Of a stretch of DNA of 64,000 nucleotides, positions 45,669-54,915 are shown in pieces; position 1 is the first letter of the stretch, and the number at the start of each line of letters is the position of its first letter. The position numbers and the translations under genes are program-made. The notes beneath the pieces are model-generated. The model saw only the letters and a program-made list of their open reading frames with translations, was not told the DNA's origin and ran no database searches. Origin of the DNA: Clostridia bacterium (GTDB lineage: Bacteria > Bacillota > Clostridia > Christensenellales > QALW01); contig CAAGID010000011.1 of NCBI GenBank assembly GCA_900769815.1, positions 1-64,000 of the forward strand. The letters are read 5' to 3'.

Positions 45669-46528
45669 TGTTCGTTACAGACAGTTGGAAAGATTATGAA
45701 CTTATAGATACCGGTAACGGTATGAAATTGGAGCGATGGAAGGATATTATCCTTCATCGCCCCGACCCTCAGGTTATATGGCCTTATTCAAAAGAACCTA
45801 ATAAAAAGAATATTCACGCCGTATATAAACGCTCTTCTTCCGGTGGCGGAAACTGGGATTTTTATAAAAAAGTTCCTGATAAATGGAATATTCAGTGGCG
45901 TGACCTTACCTTCACGGTAAGACCTATGGGATTTAAACACACAGGCCTTTTTCCTGAACAAGCAGTTAACTGGGATTGGATGCGTGACCTCATAAAAAAA
46001 GAGGACAAGCAAGTTAACGTGCTCAATTTATTCGGTTACACCGGCGGTGCAACAGTTGCTTGTGCCTCTGCAGGTGCAAAAGTATGCCACGTAGATGCCG
46101 CAAAGAATATGGTTCAGATAGGAAAGGAAAATCTTAAGGCAAGCGGACTTGAAAATGCTCCTGTAAGATGGATAGTTGATGACTGCCTTAAGTTTGTTCA
46201 GCGTGAAATACGCAGAGGTAACAAATACGACGGTATTATTCTTGACCCGCCCAGCTACGGCAGAGGTCCCGGAGGCGAATTATGGCATCTTGAAGAAATG
46301 TTATATCCATTTATGGAAAGCCTTGTTAAAATTCTTTCGGATGAGCCATTATTCCTTTTATTAAATAGCTATACGACAGGCTTACAACCTTTGGTTCTTA
46401 AAAACGTTATCCAAAAGACCGTATGCAAAAAATTTGGAGGAAAAGTTACCGCTGAAGAAGTTGGCTTAAAAGCAACTATGGGCGATATTATTCTTCCCTG
46501 CGGTGCATCAGGCAGATGGGAAAGGTAA
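45668..46528 (+). CDS. Class I SAM-dependent methyltransferase (RlmI-like)
   Basis: 286 residues. The SAM motif is LNLFGYTGGATVACASAGA and the catalytic-type block is ILDPPSYGRGPGGE. The ATG overlaps the last base of ileS (TGATG), so translation is coupled. The fold is close to 23S rRNA cytosine/guanine methyltransferases, without a visible PUA domain. The target nucleotide is unknown. Confidence 0.87.
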   Translation: MFVTDSWKDYELIDTGNGMKLERWKDIILHRPDPQVIWPYSKEPNKKNIHAVYKRSSSGGGNWDFYKKVPDKWNIQWRDLTFTVRPMGFKHTGLFPEQAVNWDWMRDLIKKEDKQVNVLNLFGYTGGATVACASAGAKVCHVDAAKNMVQIGKENLKASGLENAPVRWIVDDCLKFVQREIRRGNKYDGIILDPPSYGRGPGGELWHLEEMLYPFMESLVKILSDEPLFLLLNSYTTGLQPLVLKNVIQKTVCKKFGGKVTAEEVGLKATMGDIILPCGASGRWER

Positions 46529-46534
46529 AAACAG

Positions 46535-47227
46535 ATGTTTGAAATTTTATACGAAGATAATCATATAATTGTTGCTGAAAAGCCGCAAAATACCATTATT
46601 GCCGGCGATATTACAGGTGATAAATCAATGCTTGATTCCTTAAAAGAATACGTTAAGGAAAAGTACAACAAGCCCGGCGAAGCCTATTTAGGTCTTGTGC
46701 ACAGACTTGACCGTCCTGCAGGCGGATTAGCCGTTTTTGCACGTACCTCAAAGGCTGCATCAAGACTTGCAGACCAATTAAAAGAAAACGAGCTTAAACG
46801 CACTTATTATTGCGTTGTCCGCGGTGTTCCCAGAAATTCATCTGACAGACTTGTTGATTATTTAAGAAAAAATGAGTCAACAAATACTGTTGACGTTGTA
46901 CCCCAGGCTGTTGAAGGTGCAAAGAAAGCTGTTCTTAATTATAAATTATTGCAGAAAGTGGAGACTAAAGAAGGTACTTTATCTCTTTTGCAGGTTCAGC
47001 TTGAAACAGGACGTTCACACCAAATTCGTGTTCAGATGGCTAATATGGGTTGCCCTCTCTGGGGCGATCAGCGTTACGGCTTTAAGGTAAATAAAAAGGG
47101 TCAGCAATTAGCTCTTTATGCTATTAAATTGCGTCTTATCCATCCTACAAAAAAGGATTCAATGCAATTTATCTGTTATCCCCCTGAAATTATGCCCTGG
47201 ACATATTTTAAACTTAATATTGAATAG
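46535..47227 (+). CDS. RluA-family pseudouridine synthase
   Basis: 230 residues with the catalytic stretch HRLDRPAGGLAVFARTSKAAS (Asp in HRLD) and ETGRSHQIRVQMA. No S4 domain is seen. It modifies rRNA or tRNA uridines. Third gene of the ileS unit, 6 bases behind the methyltransferase. Confidence 0.92.
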   Translation: MFEILYEDNHIIVAEKPQNTIIAGDITGDKSMLDSLKEYVKEKYNKPGEAYLGLVHRLDRPAGGLAVFARTSKAASRLADQLKENELKRTYYCVVRGVPRNSSDRLVDYLRKNESTNTVDVVPQAVEGAKKAVLNYKLLQKVETKEGTLSLLQVQLETGRSHQIRVQMANMGCPLWGDQRYGFKVNKKGQQLALYAIKLRLIHPTKKDSMQFICYPPEIMPWTYFKLNIE

Positions 47228-47237
47228 TTCTTCTATA

Positions 47238-47267
47238 TTGACATTTATGTATGTAATAGGATATAAT
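47238..47267 (+). promoter_or_regulatory. Promoter of the PqqD-RmlA-kinase operon
   Basis: TTGACA (47238-47243), 18-base spacer, TATAAT (47262-47267). Confidence 0.72.
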
Positions 47268-47298
47268 AAAAATATATTATATTTTTAAGGAGTATTTT

Positions 47299-47559
47299 GT
47301 GAAAATAAAAGACAGTTTTATTTTACGAAGCATCGCAGGAATAAATACAGTTATTTCCACCGCCCCATCATCAGGTTTTGACGGTATGATAACCCTTAAC
47401 GAAACAGGCGTTTTTATGTGGAACGTGCTTAAAAACGGTGCAACTGTAGATGAACTTATAAATGCGGTAATTGCAGAATATGATATCGACAAAGAAATCG
47501 CTTCTGCTGACTGCAATGAGTTTATTGAAAAATTACAGTCAATTAACGTGTTTGAGTAA
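47299..47559 (+). CDS. PqqD-like RiPP recognition element protein
   Basis: 86 residues from a GTG with AAGGAG 9 bases upstream. It has [27 protein letters not shown], the winged-helix RRE pattern of the PqqD family, which holds leader peptides of ribosomally made modified peptides. No radical SAM enzyme or precursor peptide is visible nearby. In many Clostridia, such stand-alone PqqD proteins are paired with an HPr-kinase-like protein, as here. Confidence 0.85.
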   Translation: MKIKDSFILRSIAGINTVISTAPSSGFDGMITLNETGVFMWNVLKNGATVDELINAVIAEYDIDKEIASADCNEFIEKLQSINVFE

Positions 47560-47575
47560 TAGCAAGGAGAAAATT

Positions 47576-48466
47576 ATGAGTAAAAAAACAAAAGGTATAA
47601 TTTTAGCAGGCGGAAAAGGTACTCGTCTTTACCCAATGACAAAAGTAATTTCAAAGCAGTTGTTGCCTATTTACGACAAGCCGCTTATTTACTATCCCCT
47701 CTCAATTCTTTTACTTGCAGGAATTGATGAAGTTCTTATTATTTCAACTCCCGACGACACTCCCCTTTATAAGCGCCTTTTAGGCGATGGCTCACGTTTA
47801 GGTATTTCCATATCATACGCCGTACAAGACCAACCTAGGGGTCTTGCAGATGCTTTTATAATCGGCGAAAAATTCATTGATAAAGATAACGTTTGCCTTG
47901 TTTTAGGCGATAACGTTTTCTATGGTCAAAATTTTTCACAGCTTCTTTATAAGGCAAAAGAGCTTGAAGAGGGTGCAACAATTTTTGGTTATCCTGTTTC
48001 AGACCCAAGAGCATTTGGTGTTGTTGAATTTGATGAAAATAACAAGGTTATTTCAATTGAAGAAAAACCACAGAATCCCAAGAGCAATTATGCTGTTCCC
48101 GGTTTATATTTCTACGACAACAGGGTTGTTGAAATTGCAAAGAACGTGAAGCCTTCGGCTCGTGGTGAAATTGAAATTACATCAATTAACAATGCTTACC
48201 GTGAAAAAAGCGAACTTAACGTTATTCTTATGGGTCGCGGTATGGCTTGGCTCGATACAGGTACGCCTGAAGGTATGCTTACTGCTTCAAACTATGTGCA
48301 CGCTATACAATCACTTCAAGGCTTTTATATTTCTTGCATTGAAGAAATTGCTTGGCGTAGAGGTTTTATTACCGCAGAACAGCTTTATGAATTAGGTAAG
48401 GAAACTCAGACTACTGACTACGGCAAATATATTATGGACCTTGCAGAGAGGAATATTAAAGCTTAA
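47576..48466 (+). CDS. rfbA: Glucose-1-phosphate thymidylyltransferase
   Basis: 296 residues. It starts [18 protein letters not shown] (nucleotide-binding motif) with [15 protein letters not shown] and DNVFYGQN. First enzyme of dTDP-sugar synthesis. The ATG has AAGGAG 8 bases upstream. The rest of the dTDP-rhamnose pathway (rfbB, C, D) is not adjacent; it sits between PqqD and an HPr-kinase-like gene. Confidence 0.95.
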   Translation: MSKKTKGIILAGGKGTRLYPMTKVISKQLLPIYDKPLIYYPLSILLLAGIDEVLIISTPDDTPLYKRLLGDGSRLGISISYAVQDQPRGLADAFIIGEKFIDKDNVCLVLGDNVFYGQNFSQLLYKAKELEEGATIFGYPVSDPRAFGVVEFDENNKVISIEEKPQNPKSNYAVPGLYFYDNRVVEIAKNVKPSARGEIEITSINNAYREKSELNVILMGRGMAWLDTGTPEGMLTASNYVHAIQSLQGFYISCIEEIAWRRGFITAEQLYELGKETQTTDYGKYIMDLAERNIKA

Positions 48467-49165
48467 ATGAGTACATATTCTATTGCAGAATTAACAGTTA
48501 ATATGGAGCCATTTGGTAAAACCGTTGTTCAGGCGGAAAAATATCTTATCGCTCCTAAAGAATCTGCAGATATTACACTTACGTATAGTATAGATAATAT
48601 GAAACACTATCTTGCACATCATCCTGAAATTTCTGAAGAAAGTTACGTTTATATGCTTTTAGGAAAGAAATTTGCAGAATGTTTGTTAGATTATGACGGT
48701 CTTGTACTTCATTCTTCTGCCATAGCATATGAAAATAAGGCATATTTGTTTTCTGCTGATTCAGGCACCGGTAAATCAACGCATACTAGCTTTTGGACAA
48801 AGTGTTTTGACGGTGCAGAGGTAATAAACGACGATAAGCCTGCCTTAAGACTGATGGACGGTATTTTCTATGCATACGGTACTCCTTGGAGCGGTTCAAC
48901 ACCAATAAATCTTAACGTAAAAGTTCCCTTGCAGGCAATATGCTTTATTGAGCGTGCCGACAAAAATTCTATTGAACGAATTACCGATAATGCTGAAATT
49001 ATAAAGCTTTTTATGCCGCAAACGTTAAGACATGTTGGTAACGACAAAGCCGAAAAACTTATGCTTAATCTGGAAAAACTTATAAGCAATATTCCGTTCT
49101 ATAAATTACGTTGTCTTCCCAACGAAGATGCCGCAAAATTAGCATATGAAATTATGTCAAAATAA
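48467..49165 (+). CDS. HPr kinase-like P-loop protein
   Basis: 232 residues. Walker A SADSGTGKST (about 96-105), LHSSAI and NDDKPALR match the C-terminal HPr kinase/PEP-carboxykinase-like fold, but there is no N-terminal HprK domain. It begins at the base after the rfbA stop. Such proteins occur beside PqqD and in lasso-peptide clusters, where a kinase-type role is suspected. Substrate unknown. A strong terminator follows. Confidence 0.82.
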   Translation: MSTYSIAELTVNMEPFGKTVVQAEKYLIAPKESADITLTYSIDNMKHYLAHHPEISEESYVYMLLGKKFAECLLDYDGLVLHSSAIAYENKAYLFSADSGTGKSTHTSFWTKCFDGAEVINDDKPALRLMDGIFYAYGTPWSGSTPINLNVKVPLQAICFIERADKNSIERITDNAEIIKLFMPQTLRHVGNDKAEKLMLNLEKLISNIPFYKLRCLPNEDAAKLAYEIMSK

Positions 49166-49167
49166 GT

Positions 49168-49192
49168 GATACCCGAAAGGGTATCTTTTTTT
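49168..49192 (+). terminator. Terminator of the PqqD-RmlA-kinase operon
   Basis: GATACCC (49168-49174) and GGGTATC (49179-49185) around GAAA, then seven T. Confidence 0.95.
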
Positions 49193-49258
49193 CACACATT
49201 TTGACGATTCGGAATAATATATATAGAGAAAGTCAAGAATTGTTTTGAGGTGATATTT

Positions 49259-49420
49259 ATGATTAAATGCTGTATTTGTGATAAAGAAAAAAAGGAGCAT
49301 ATAACCGTTTTAGGAAAGGCCATATGCTCAGACTGTGAATGGAAAATATTAACCGAAAAAACACATTCTGTCGGTTATAATAAGTGTATTTCAAAATTAA
49401 AAAATATTTTCTCAACATAA
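49259..49420 (+). CDS. Gin-like sporulation sigma-factor inhibitor
   Basis: 53 residues starting MIKCCICDKEKKEH, with a second Cys pair in ICSDCEWKI. The CxxC...CxxC arrangement and spacing match the Gin/CsfB family (PF10764), a zinc-binding anti-sigma-G factor of endospore formers. AGGTG lies 8 bases before the ATG. The gene stands alone between two terminators, and no sigma-A promoter was clear, which would fit a sporulation sigma factor. Confidence 0.82.
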   Translation: MIKCCICDKEKKEHITVLGKAICSDCEWKILTEKTHSVGYNKCISKLKNIFST

Positions 49421-49450
49421 AAAGCCGAGCAAATCGCTCGGCTTTTCATT
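49421..49450. terminator. Bidirectional terminator between gin-like gene and sugar operon
   Basis: AAAAGCCGAGC (49421-49431) and GCTCGGCTTTT (49437-49447) form a perfect stem with a five-base loop and poly-A/T flanks on both sides. Confidence 0.92.
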
Positions 49451-49456
49451 TTTTTA

Positions 49457-50497
49457 CTAGCCAACCATACCTGAACGTTCAATACTCTGAACAAAGAACT
49501 TCTGACAAAAGCAGTAAAGAATAATGATAGGCGTTATATGCATTACCGTACACGCTGACTGATATAATGAGTTAAGAACTACGTCTCCGGGTTTATCAAG
49601 AACACTGACTACATACTTTGAACCCATGTCTACAATCTGTGTCGCCATAACTTTGGCGCTGGGGTTAAGCATTGAGATATAGTTTCTGTCATTATACTGC
49701 CATACGAATGCAAACAAGAAAACTGTCACAAGCATAGGCAACGCGCTGGGGAGCATAACCTGAACGAAGGTTCTGAAAGGTCCTGCACCGTCAATATATG
49801 CAGCCTCTTCAAGCTCTTTGGGCTGGTTAACGAAATACTGACGGAGAAGGAATACGAATAAACCATTACGATACATTGTTGCCGTTGCAGACAAAAGACC
49901 GATAGCAGTCCAACCACGTGTAAGATCAATATTGGGGATTGTTTTAAGTTGATCACCAAAAGAGAACATATACAAGGGGTTAAATGCCTGATATCTGAAT
50001 CTCATAGCTTCAGTAAGCATCTGAATGGGCACCATCAAAGTAAAGATACACATAAGGAAGATGAAGTTGTTGCCCTTAAACTTAAATCTTGCAAGACCAT
50101 AAGCAACTACCATACATGAGCACATCTGGAAAAGTGCAAACACAAATGAAGTTGTAAAAGAACTGAGATAAAGCTGTGGAATTTTTGCAAACTGCCACAT
50201 AGCAATATAGTTGTTAACGTTTATAGCCGTGGGCACAAGAATAACTGTAGGATCGTAAACGTCCTGTTGTGACATAAATGACGTAATAATCGTCAACAAA
50301 ATAGGATAAACAACAAGATAACAAATACCAACAAGCAGCACTGTTCTCATTATTGCCCAAATAAAATTGAATGTACGTTTACCAAATAAGGCACGCTTGA
50401 ACTTCTGCCAAGGCGTAAGTGTAGGGATGACAAAGCTATCAACTTCTTCAGCGCCTACTTCGTTTGTAAGCTTAATTTTATCAAGTTTTTCCATCAT
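49457..50497 (-). CDS. Carbohydrate ABC permease, MalG-type (pair 2)
   Basis: 347 residues. Six membrane helices follow a 60-residue cytoplasmic N-terminus longer than usual. The EAA loop EEAAYIDGAGPFRTF is intact. The ATG at 50497 is preferred because AGGGGG lies just upstream. Last gene of the eight-gene operon and partner of the gene before it. Confidence 0.9.
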   Translation of the reverse strand: MMEKLDKIKLTNEVGAEEVDSFVIPTLTPWQKFKRALFGKRTFNFIWAIMRTVLLVGICYLVVYPILLTIITSFMSQQDVYDPTVILVPTAINVNNYIAMWQFAKIPQLYLSSFTTSFVFALFQMCSCMVVAYGLARFKFKGNNFIFLMCIFTLMVPIQMLTEAMRFRYQAFNPLYMFSFGDQLKTIPNIDLTRGWTAIGLLSATATMYRNGLFVFLLRQYFVNQPKELEEAAYIDGAGPFRTFVQVMLPSALPMLVTVFLFAFVWQYNDRNYISMLNPSAKVMATQIVDMGSKYVVSVLDKPGDVVLNSLYQSACTVMHITPIIILYCFCQKFFVQSIERSGMVG

Positions 50498-50507
50498 CTC
50501 CACCCCC

Positions 50508-51398
50508 TTAGTTCTCATAGTAAACAAGCTTTGATATAATTCCTGCAACGGCAGCAATTACCACTGTTGTCATCAGGAAATACATCCAGCCCATTGCCAT
50601 ACGGTCATAAGTTTCAACAACTGCAGGAGAGTTAATATACTCTAAAACCGGGTTTGTTGTTGAGCAAAGGTTTTCAATCATAATATAAACTGTGTTAACA
50701 AGAATCATTGGGCTTATCATCGGGAAGGTTATCTTCCAGAAGTTTTCCCAACCTGTAGCACCTTCAACCTTTGATGATTCAAAGATTGAGGGTGAAATAG
50801 TCTGAAGTCCCGCAAGGAAGATAAGCGTAGGAACACCTGCACCATTTATGATTCCGCTAAGTTTATCAAATGCCGTACCGATAAATTGGCCAAAGGTACC
50901 GCCGATAGACTCTTGAATATTTCCTGCAAGGTTCATTGCCTGAGAACCAACTGATTCCATCTGACCTGCATCAACACCAGTTTCGCCTGCAAGTAATAAT
51001 GCTGCAACACCGGCAGAAGTAATAACAGGCATAAATAATACTGCACGGACAAATGTTCTTCCACGGAAGTTTTGGTTAAGAACGTTAGCCATTAGGAAAC
51101 TGAATATCAATATGCAGGGAACAGTAATTATCATATCTGAACCTGCAGCAATAAGTGCATTGATATAGTCTGCCTGATTTTTATAAGCATCTACATATGC
51201 CTTAAAGCCATAAGGCTCAATATTGATAACATTTGTAACACTATTGAAAACCTGATCGTTAAAAGACAGAACAAGTGCCGTGTAAAGAGGTGATATAACA
51301 AAGAATATAAAACCTAAAATGAAAGGAAGCACAAAAAGCCATCCTGACAAAGAACGTCTTGTCATCAAACCTAATTTATAACTTCTTGGTTTTTTCAT
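50508..51398 (-). CDS. Carbohydrate ABC permease, MalF-type (pair 2)
   Basis: 296 residues with about six membrane helices. The EAA loop is degenerate: FESSKVEGATGWENFW has Ser in place of Ala and lacks the Asp-Gly-Ala core. The second helix is followed by a long, Gly-rich external loop (LLAGETGVDAGQMESVG...). Its ATG overlaps the DUF5696 stop (TAATG). It differs clearly from the MalF-type permease at 57551, so this is not a recent duplication. Confidence 0.88.
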   Translation of the reverse strand: MKKPRSYKLGLMTRRSLSGWLFVLPFILGFIFFVISPLYTALVLSFNDQVFNSVTNVINIEPYGFKAYVDAYKNQADYINALIAAGSDMIITVPCILIFSFLMANVLNQNFRGRTFVRAVLFMPVITSAGVAALLLAGETGVDAGQMESVGSQAMNLAGNIQESIGGTFGQFIGTAFDKLSGIINGAGVPTLIFLAGLQTISPSIFESSKVEGATGWENFWKITFPMISPMILVNTVYIMIENLCSTTNPVLEYINSPAVVETYDRMAMGWMYFLMTTVVIAAVAGIISKLVYYEN

Positions 51399-54259
51399 TA
51401 GTTATTTCCCCCTTTCGAAAAAGATTCTGCTTTTACAACTGTACCGTCTTCAGCAGTATAGTCAACTGAATTGTAGTTTACATAAACAACTGTACCGTTT
51501 TCATATGTTACTTTATTTACATTTTCAGCTACATTTTCATGTTCAATAATAAATGAGCCTGCAGTTGATGAAAGAAGATCATTATATTCCTTATACATCT
51601 TAACTGCCTCATCGAACCAAGAACCGTAATGTAATGAGTACATACCTTCAAACCAAAGGTCCTGAACCGCATCGTTAGTTTCATAGCACCAACGATAGTA
51701 AATGCCCGAACCTGCTTCAACTGCCTGAAGGAATGACTGACGGGTATCACCGTAAAGGTTGATGGGATCGCCTGAGTATTCAACACAGCCGTGAATTACC
51801 ATCTGATAGAAGGGAACTGATAAATCGGCTAAGTTAAACTTACTACTCGTATTGCTGATTTCAAAAATTTCATCAACGTAAGGAAGCATATAGGCGTTTG
51901 TTCCTTTTGCCATTACGTTAAGATTTTGGCCATAAATCTCTGCAACCTTTGCGTAAGTAACAGCAACCTCTCCCCTGTCTCTTAAATCTTTAACCTTATA
52001 GTTTCCGGGAAGATTATAGCCCAGGCTTCCAAGGCTTATGCCTTTAATATTAAGCTCGTTAATGTCTTCAAGAAGCTTTAATGAGAAGCACTTTGAATTA
52101 TCATCACTGTAAATATCATAAATCTTTGTAGGTGAAACAATAGATGCTCTATTTTGCTCTGCTGCTGTGTTCCAGTCATCCCAATACTGATAGTGATATG
52201 CAACCTCACGGGTTACAAGACGGGATGCATCTGTAAACTCACTATATCCATCAAACATAGCCGAATTATAAACGAAAGCAAGCTCTGTTTCAAAATAAAG
52301 ATTCATTCCTAAAGATTCGGCCTTTGAAAGTAAGTTATTAAGTCCATCCTTACCGCCAAGCTCTTTTAACACCTTAGCTCTATTAAATGCAGTGTTTCTT
52401 AAACCGTTATTTGCCCAGCCTTTGTAGTTAACTGAAACATTTTTGATTCCATTTTCGTTAAGCTTATCTAAAAGTTCTCCGCACTGTTCAAATGTTGTAA
52501 TAGCCTTTGTTTCAGTATAAGGAATTCCTAAGAAAGCCGTTTTATGGTCATATGCACCAACAAGCTCGATATTAAATGGAATTTCTGTATAATTCTTTTT
52601 AGTAAGAACGTTCTTTGAAATAAGATAGTCTCTGTAATACTGAGCCATTCCGCTATAATTTGCTTTATTGCCTTCAAGTAATGCAAATGTAACTGAGATA
52701 TCATCAGTATTCATTTCTTTCTGATAAATACGTGCTGTTTTACCTGCATTCTTAAATTGAACTTCCTCGTATTCAGTCATCCTAAATCTTGAATAACATC
52801 TGTTACGATCAACAATGTTCTTATTCTTTCCTGCAATATCAGCAATAATTGTTGCGTTTGTGTCTCCTGATTCGATTATAGCAAACATAGCACTTTCGGC
52901 ACGCTTGATGCCAAATACGGGAAGATATGCACCTTCATTAGCAAAAGGCTTCTGCAACGTCTCGCGTCCGTCATCAAGACCATAAAGTTGAACACGAACG
53001 TCACTTGTTATATTTGTTTTACCATTGTTAAAGTTAACGATAGCACCTGAACCATCAGGAACAAACATATAGCCTTCTTCTTTTTCAGAAGCAGATCCAA
53101 AGTACTTAAGAAGATCAATGGTTGCTATTGCAAGATTTTCTTTATCGTACTGAATTTCATTGCTGGAAATCGAAACGTTTAAACCATTTTCAGTAAGCTG
53201 ATAGTCAACGGGAATCCAGAATGTTTTTGCAGCTTCACTAACAAAACCAAACTGCTCGTTGATTTCATCACGCTGCTCAAGCGTCATTCCTGCAATGTTA
53301 ATGAATGCATCTTCAATAACTCGCATAAAACGTGAGTTATTCCACTTTGTCTGGTCCTTGATAACATAAACTGTCTTACCGTCGTTCAAAAGCTCTTCCA
53401 TTTTGGGAGCAACTGCAAGATATTCGTTTTTCTTATCAGGCGTCCAACTCTTCCAGCTTGAAGGAGTAACCTTTGCATAAAGAGTACCCTTTGTAATATA
53501 GCCTGATGAAATAATATCGCCTGCATCTTTGAACTTCTGAGCAATCTCTTCAGCCATTTCACCTTCCATACAAGTAGGAACAACGTAGTCAGGTTTAATG
53601 AGACCTAAAATGTAAATTACACGAAGATGTCCTTCATGATTAACCACATAGAACTGTTCTTTACCGTTTTCGGGATCCGAAATAAGAACACAGTCTGTAT
53701 AGCTTTCAAGAGTTTTCTGACTTCCGTCAGCCTTGTTAAGATAGAAGATTGAAAGCTGACTTGCCATTTCGCCGGGAAGACCGGCGGATTTTTCAGCGGG
53801 AGCAGGGTTTGAGTACCAAACCTGACCGCTGGATTTGCTCTTTAATGCAAACTCAAGGTATTCCTCATTGAAATAAAATTCATAGTTTTCATTTTCTTCA
53901 ACGAACTTGTAAACAGTTTCTTTAAGAGCAACCTGATCTGTAGATTCAGTATTTTCCTCTTTAGTATCAGTTGTTACCTCTGTATTTTCAAGTGTTTCAA
54001 CTGTTGCATCTGCATTTTCAGGTGCTTCAGTAACAGTTTCGTCTGTTACAGTATCATTTTTCTCATTAAAAACGTCACGTTTTTCAGTATAAACATCCTG
54101 ACGAATATGAGGGGGCTTTTCATCAGAAAACTGGAAAAGCGGCTCTTTATTTGTAGGAGTAATATAACTGCTTGTAGTTTTATCTGCACATCCGGTAAAT
54201 GCTATCGTCGGAAGGATAATCATTATAACGAGTAAGGCAGAAAGTATTTTCTTTTTCAT
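51398..54259 (-). CDS. DUF5696 surface lipoprotein with probable TIM-barrel domain
   Basis: 953 residues from the ATG at 54259 (GGAGGTGG 5 bases upstream). A signal peptide ends at lipobox FTGC. An acidic Thr/Glu linker (about 55-110) is followed by a beta-rich region, then a barrel-like region (about 590-900). There strands such as NGIKNVSVNYKGW and NLYFETELAFVYN alternate with helices, and acidic residues recur at strand ends. This matches DUF5696, which I know only as associated with carbohydrate ABC genes. A glycoside-hydrolase-like fold is inference; catalytic residues were not identified. Confidence 0.82.
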   Translation of the reverse strand: MKKKILSALLVIMIILPTIAFTGCADKTTSSYITPTNKEPLFQFSDEKPPHIRQDVYTEKRDVFNEKNDTVTDETVTEAPENADATVETLENTEVTTDTKEENTESTDQVALKETVYKFVEENENYEFYFNEEYLEFALKSKSSGQVWYSNPAPAEKSAGLPGEMASQLSIFYLNKADGSQKTLESYTDCVLISDPENGKEQFYVVNHEGHLRVIYILGLIKPDYVVPTCMEGEMAEEIAQKFKDAGDIISSGYITKGTLYAKVTPSSWKSWTPDKKNEYLAVAPKMEELLNDGKTVYVIKDQTKWNNSRFMRVIEDAFINIAGMTLEQRDEINEQFGFVSEAAKTFWIPVDYQLTENGLNVSISSNEIQYDKENLAIATIDLLKYFGSASEKEEGYMFVPDGSGAIVNFNNGKTNITSDVRVQLYGLDDGRETLQKPFANEGAYLPVFGIKRAESAMFAIIESGDTNATIIADIAGKNKNIVDRNRCYSRFRMTEYEEVQFKNAGKTARIYQKEMNTDDISVTFALLEGNKANYSGMAQYYRDYLISKNVLTKKNYTEIPFNIELVGAYDHKTAFLGIPYTETKAITTFEQCGELLDKLNENGIKNVSVNYKGWANNGLRNTAFNRAKVLKELGGKDGLNNLLSKAESLGMNLYFETELAFVYNSAMFDGYSEFTDASRLVTREVAYHYQYWDDWNTAAEQNRASIVSPTKIYDIYSDDNSKCFSLKLLEDINELNIKGISLGSLGYNLPGNYKVKDLRDRGEVAVTYAKVAEIYGQNLNVMAKGTNAYMLPYVDEIFEISNTSSKFNLADLSVPFYQMVIHGCVEYSGDPINLYGDTRQSFLQAVEAGSGIYYRWCYETNDAVQDLWFEGMYSLHYGSWFDEAVKMYKEYNDLLSSTAGSFIIEHENVAENVNKVTYENGTVVYVNYNSVDYTAEDGTVVKAESFSKGGNN

Positions 54260-54273
54260 ATTTTCCACCTCCA

Positions 54274-54915
54274 TTACCTTCTGAGCTCAAGTTCAAGATA
54301 TATTGTATAGATAAAGTTCCATATTTCCTGAACAAGGAAGAAAAACAACATACCTAAGAACACGATAATAACCATACCTAAAAGTATAGCAAGTAATATA
54401 AGGAACGTTTTACCGCCGCTATACTGGTGAGTCGTCATAGTACCTGTATAAAGCAGTATACCGGTCCAGCCATATCCAACAACCGTAACAAGAGTTACAA
54501 TAGTAGCCTCGTTAACAGTAAGAACATTGGTAAGCGGAAGAAGTATAATTTGTGAAAGGACAAGAGGTAACATTGAATATCCCGTATAAAGGAATACGTC
54601 CTTCATACTTCCTTCGCCATCAAAAAGTGTTGTAAGACCCCAGTTTGCTGCAACCCAAATAACTACAACAAGTGCTGTTGTTACAAAGCTTCCTACAATA
54701 TTGATACGTTCCGGAAATACCTTTAACTCGTTAAAAGTGTAGTTGTTAAACTGACTATTAAGAATTCCCGTTAAAACGTATAATATAAGGAATATTACGG
54801 CTATATAGCCTCTGCCACGCTTTTCATGCTTTAAATCCCAGAAACCATCAAGAGGATGAGTTATAACATGGAAAGCATATTTTAGGTCTGCTCCGAATTT
54901 TTTAAGCAATTCCAT
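54274..54915 (-). CDS. Yip1-family membrane protein
   Basis: 213 residues: a cytoplasmic start with HPLDGFWDLKHEKRGRG, the pattern that opens Yip1-domain proteins, then five membrane helices. Function unknown. Its start overlaps the stop of the beta-propeller gene by one base, so the two are coupled. It may organise or stabilise the other membrane proteins of the operon. Confidence 0.85.
   Translation of the reverse strand: MELLKKFGADLKYAFHVITHPLDGFWDLKHEKRGRGYIAVIFLILYVLTGILNSQFNNYTFNELKVFPERINIVGSFVTTALVVVIWVAANWGLTTLFDGEGSMKDVFLYTGYSMLPLVLSQIILLPLTNVLTVNEATIVTLVTVVGYGWTGILLYTGTMTTHQYSGGKTFLILLAILLGMVIIVFLGMLFFFLVQEIWNFIYTIYLELELRR

Noticed and set aside
47299..49165. Complete RiPP biosynthetic cluster
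   Set aside because: No precursor peptide, radical SAM enzyme, protease or exporter could be found next to PqqD, so only the partial system is reported.
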